This document shows, one piece after another, positions 61,801 to 63,621 of a DNA stretch of 63,621 nt; position 1 is the first letter of the stretch, and each line of letters opens with the position of its first letter. Source of the DNA: Erwinia oleae (GTDB lineage Bacteria > Pseudomonadota > Gammaproteobacteria > Enterobacterales > Enterobacteriaceae); assembly GCF_000770305.1 (NCBI RefSeq), contig NZ_JNVB01000016.1:1-63621 (forward strand), read 5' to 3'. Made by a program: the position numbers and the translations under genes. A model generated the notes under the pieces. That model saw only the letters and a list, made by a program, of their open reading frames with translations, was not told the origin of the DNA and made no database searches.

Positions 61801-63621
61801 TAAGCGGTTAGAGGCAGATTTCGTTGCCGATAGCCCCCTCACACCGCCGCAGACGCAAGCGCTGAGCGACGCGGAACAGACGTTGCTGGCGCTGTGGATG
61901 CGCTATTTACCGATAAAAAACGCCGATCCTGAGTGCGATTTCTTCCGCTTGGGGGGGTACTCGCTGCTGGCGGTAGCGCTGGTGGCAGAGATCAACCGCA
62001 CCTTTCACTGCACCTTGACTCTGAAAGACATTTTCCACTATTCCACGCTTCGGGCGCTGAGTGTGCGTATCGCACAGCTATCTACCACGGATGCCGCCGC
62101 GCCTCAGGATGGTTGGGTGATGACGCACGATCCCGAGCACCGTCATCAGCCGTTCCCGTTGACGGATGTGCAGCGCGCCTACTGGCTTGGACGACAGGCA
62201 TGTGCCACCTCGGTCGCGACCCACGTCTACCATGAGTTTGACGTCGAGCACTTTGATGTTACGCGTTTTACCCATGCGGTGAATGCGCTGATCGCCCGCC
62301 ATGAAATGCTACGTGCGCGGGTACTCCCCGACGGTACTCAGCAGATCCTGGCGCAGGTGCCGACGTATCAGTTAGAACAGCGCGATCTGTGTGCCTTGAC
62401 CCCCAGCGCGCGGCATGATGCCTTGATGGCGATCCGCGATCGGCTGTCGCACCACGTGCATCCCGCAGAGCGTTGGCCGCTGTTTGATTTCAGCTACTCG
62501 GCTTGCACGGCGCAACAAGGCCGCTTGCATTTCAGTCTCGATCTGCTGATTGCCGATGCTCTGAGTATGCGCACGCTACAGCAAGAGTTGATGACGCTGT
62601 ACCGCGATCCCCATGCGTCGCTGCCGCTGCTGCCGTTTTCTTTCCGTGATTACGTGCAGGCGCTGTTGGCAGAGCAGGCGGGTGAAGCCTATGCGCGCGA
62701 TCGGGCCTATTGGCAACAGGCGCTGCCGCAACTGTATGGCCCACCTGCGTTGCCCGTACAGGGTGATCTGGCACAGTTGCCAGCGATCAGGTTCGTGCGC
62801 CGTGATCATCGGTTGTCGGCTCACGATTGGGGCGCGTTGAGCGCGCTGGCCAAAAGCGCGCGCATCACTAAGACGGCGCTGTTGCTGACGGTTTTTAGTC
62901 AGGTATTGGCGCGTTGGAGCCTTAGCCCAACATTTACTCTCAATCTGACGTTGTTCAATCGCCCGCTGGGCTACCCCAACGCTGAGGCGGTTATTGGTGA
63001 TTTTACTGCTGTCAGCCTACTGAATGTCTGTTACGACAGTCAGCAGGCTTATGCCCACAACGCCCAACGTATTCAGGCGCAACTGTGGGAAGATCTCGAA
63101 CACCGTCGTTTCAGTGGGATCCGCGCCAGCGAGGCGCTGATCCGCAGTGGCCGTTTCCCCGCGCCGATGCCGGTAGTGTTCACCAGTATGGTGGATACCC
63201 ACGAGGAGACGCCTGCGCAGGCCGTGCAGGACACAACCCGCTTTACCCTGTGTCCGGATGCCAATATTACCCAAACGCCGCAGGTGTGGCTCGATCATCA
63301 GGTGATGGAGCAGGCCGGGGAGTTGCATTTCAACTGGGACGCGGTCGAGCAACTGTTTGATGCCACGCTGCTGGATCAGATGTTTGGCGCCTATTGCCAT
63401 GCGCTGCAGGCGCTGGTTGCCGTGCCACAAGGTTGGAGGGTGGCAAACAGTTCTCTGGCGCTGCCCACCGTGTGCGCGCCGGTCACGCAGGCCCCCGCGC
63501 CGACGGCGCTGTTACATCACGGGCTTTTGCGCCAGGCGGCGCTGACGCCACAGGCAACCGCGCTGATCAGTCCTACCCGCGAGCTAACCTACTGCCAACT
63601 GTCGACGGCGGCGGATAATGT
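58865..63621 (+). CDS. clbJ: Colibactin NRPS ClbJ, truncated by window end
   Basis: Start ATG at 58865 behind AAAGGAC; 1585 codons lie in the window (E. coli ClbJ: 2166 aa). C (HHIVIDG near 173), A1 (TSGSTGEPKG near 648, code DILQLGLIWK, the exact Gly code), T (RLGGYSLLAV near 1028), Cy (PLTDVQRAYWLGRQ; DLLIADALS is the DXXXXDXXS cyclisation motif near 1224), and the start of A2 (LTYCQLS). The Cy and following A domain are reported to use Cys to form the thiazole/thiazoline unit. The frame is open to the last base. Confidence 0.94.
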   Translation, partial: MTIQHAALARTLPAEKKEKLLRLLAQSGVSPSRIPIIKADPAQAIPLSFNQERLWFLQQYDSAATHYNLYVVYRLHGVVDVPILTQALRYVQARHAILRTRIVVRNDRPCQVIDDAPSLILDTVTLAAQASSSARDAAIQRVINTRFDLARGPLWGVTQIVQPGQGCHLVFCAHHIVIDGISLRLLFDELQQQYARLHAGDETPLPPLPLQYADYACWQREWFQDTLLATELAHWRARLQDAPLLSTFPSLHPRPAQPSAHGTRFSITLDAALSLALKRVASAQETTPFVLMLTAFQLVLVRYAQQQRLVMGTPVSGRIRPELQSSIGYYASTAVICTDFSGVEVGRDALQRVKASVKETLGRQQLPFESVVNALDLPRSLSHSPLFQILYIYHNHVTPRAFPLAGAQWEQVTYHNQAVKYDMTVEVFQNDDTFDVAFEYDSGLYDADVVQQIAEALRQHCLALTSSLEVPIAAIPLHAPEAATPQRDPINATDVLWPAPQDVLRIIEQRCVQHPTQLAIQQHNGTLTYAGLWARVQAIAARFQAQGVRPGDRVGVLLPRHSDVIAAMLATWYVGACYVPFDIRQPAARLQRLMQRARLVCLVVRQPGEWGETVQLSLPESMQDMPNAVQRPTPCALLPDTQAYLLFTSGSTGEPKGVCVVHRGLLNLLLDMQRTFAVGPHDRLLSVTTPTFDISFLEYLLPLISGASLYLTEAERAADSFRMISLIADYQPTLMQATPSFWQGLLTAGWRGDPQLCVLAGGEALPTKVAEELLRGCGTLWNLYGPTETTIWSLKTQITQAEHITLGVPIANTRVYILDDEGYPVPRGVDGELYIAGDGVAQGYDGQPELSAQRFLSEPGFPGGRMFRTGDLVRYDAQGQLCFVGRKDSQIKLRGYRIELGEIERTLARHPNVGGAVVACIESAPLHKALVAFIITSAPPSLFEQLKNDLRQQLPDYMVPTLWQRVTAFPNTANGKIDRKRLEADFVADSPLTPPQTQALSDAEQTLLALWMRYLPIKNADPECDFFRLGGYSLLAVALVAEINRTFHCTLTLKDIFHYSTLRALSVRIAQLSTTDAAAPQDGWVMTHDPEHRHQPFPLTDVQRAYWLGRQACATSVATHVYHEFDVEHFDVTRFTHAVNALIARHEMLRARVLPDGTQQILAQVPTYQLEQRDLCALTPSARHDALMAIRDRLSHHVHPAERWPLFDFSYSACTAQQGRLHFSLDLLIADALSMRTLQQELMTLYRDPHASLPLLPFSFRDYVQALLAEQAGEAYARDRAYWQQALPQLYGPPALPVQGDLAQLPAIRFVRRDHRLSAHDWGALSALAKSARITKTALLLTVFSQVLARWSLSPTFTLNLTLFNRPLGYPNAEAVIGDFTAVSLLNVCYDSQQAYAHNAQRIQAQLWEDLEHRRFSGIRASEALIRSGRFPAPMPVVFTSMVDTHEETPAQAVQDTTRFTLCPDANITQTPQVWLDHQVMEQAGELHFNWDAVEQLFDATLLDQMFGAYCHALQALVAVPQGWRVANSSLALPTVCAPVTQAPAPTALLHHGLLRQAALTPQATALISPTRELTYCQLSTAADN

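Overview
The window is chromosomal DNA of a member of the Enterobacteriaceae. It carries the left part of the colibactin (clb, pks) genotoxin gene cluster. The host assignment rests on close resemblance, recalled from memory, of amn, btsS, btsR, yjiA, yjiX and btsT products to their E. coli counterparts, and on tRNA-Asn lying beside amn. The species cannot be fixed from the sequence; colibactin-positive Citrobacter (C. koseri), Klebsiella and Enterobacter are candidates. ClbA differs noticeably from the E. coli protein as I remember it, so a very recent transfer from E. coli looks unlikely.

Layout. (1) 1-3.35 kb is mobile scrap on the 3' side of tRNA-Asn: IS3-family transposase fragments, a broken cluster for an acyl-amino-acid-like product (GNAT, truncated alpha-oxoamine synthase, PlsC-type acyltransferase) and an efflux-adaptor pseudogene. 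(2) 3.35-11.3 kb is core genome: tRNA-Asn, amn, the pyruvate sensor pair btsS-btsR, and yjiA-yjiX-btsT with a phased array of BtsR sites in front of btsT. (3) 11.3-23.4 kb is accessory metabolism: an SDR with a divergent HxlR regulator; a LacI-family regulator with two tandem HTH domains next to an ascorbate-type PTS (IIA, IIB, IIC) and a fructose-6-phosphate aldolase-type transaldolase; and a polar-amino-acid ABC importer operon with an M20 amidohydrolase and a DUF1989 protein behind an apparent sigma-54 promoter, followed by a cupin regulator. A cold-shock-domain protein reads the other way. (4) 23.5-32.0 kb is an Rhs block: one complete PAAR-Rhs effector with an HNH-type nuclease tip, its EagR chaperone and immunity gene, plus two displaced or decayed tip/immunity modules and a replication-initiator fragment. 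It is bounded by two related repeats of about 85 bp. (5) 31.7-32.7 kb is an island edge: a P4-type integrase N-terminus, a perfect 16-bp copy of the tRNA-Asn 3' end, a Shedu-like fragment and an IS66 OrfA fragment. (6) 32.7 kb to the end is a radical SAM gene, clbA, clbR, then clbB-C-D-E-F-G-H-I and the first 1585 codons of clbJ, which runs off the window.

How the clb genes work together. ClbA phosphopantetheinylates the carrier domains and ClbR controls expression. ClbB is a C-A-T-KS-AT-KR-DH-ER-T hybrid with a Val/Ala-like A-domain code; ClbC and ClbI are PKS modules. ClbH A1 (Ser-like code) charges ClbE, ClbD and ClbF oxidise the seryl group to aminomalonyl-ClbE, and ClbG transfers it. ClbH A2 lacks the canonical Asp235, in keeping with its reported aminocyclopropane-carboxylate substrate. 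ClbJ A1 has the exact Gly code and is followed by a Cy domain. Points beyond the textbook cluster are the attP-like int/core/clb junction, a hexanucleotide repeat inside clbB, the Ser at the KS nucleophile position of ClbI, the radical SAM gene overlapping or abutting clbA, the sigma-54 ureido/amino-acid operon and the double-HTH LacI protein.
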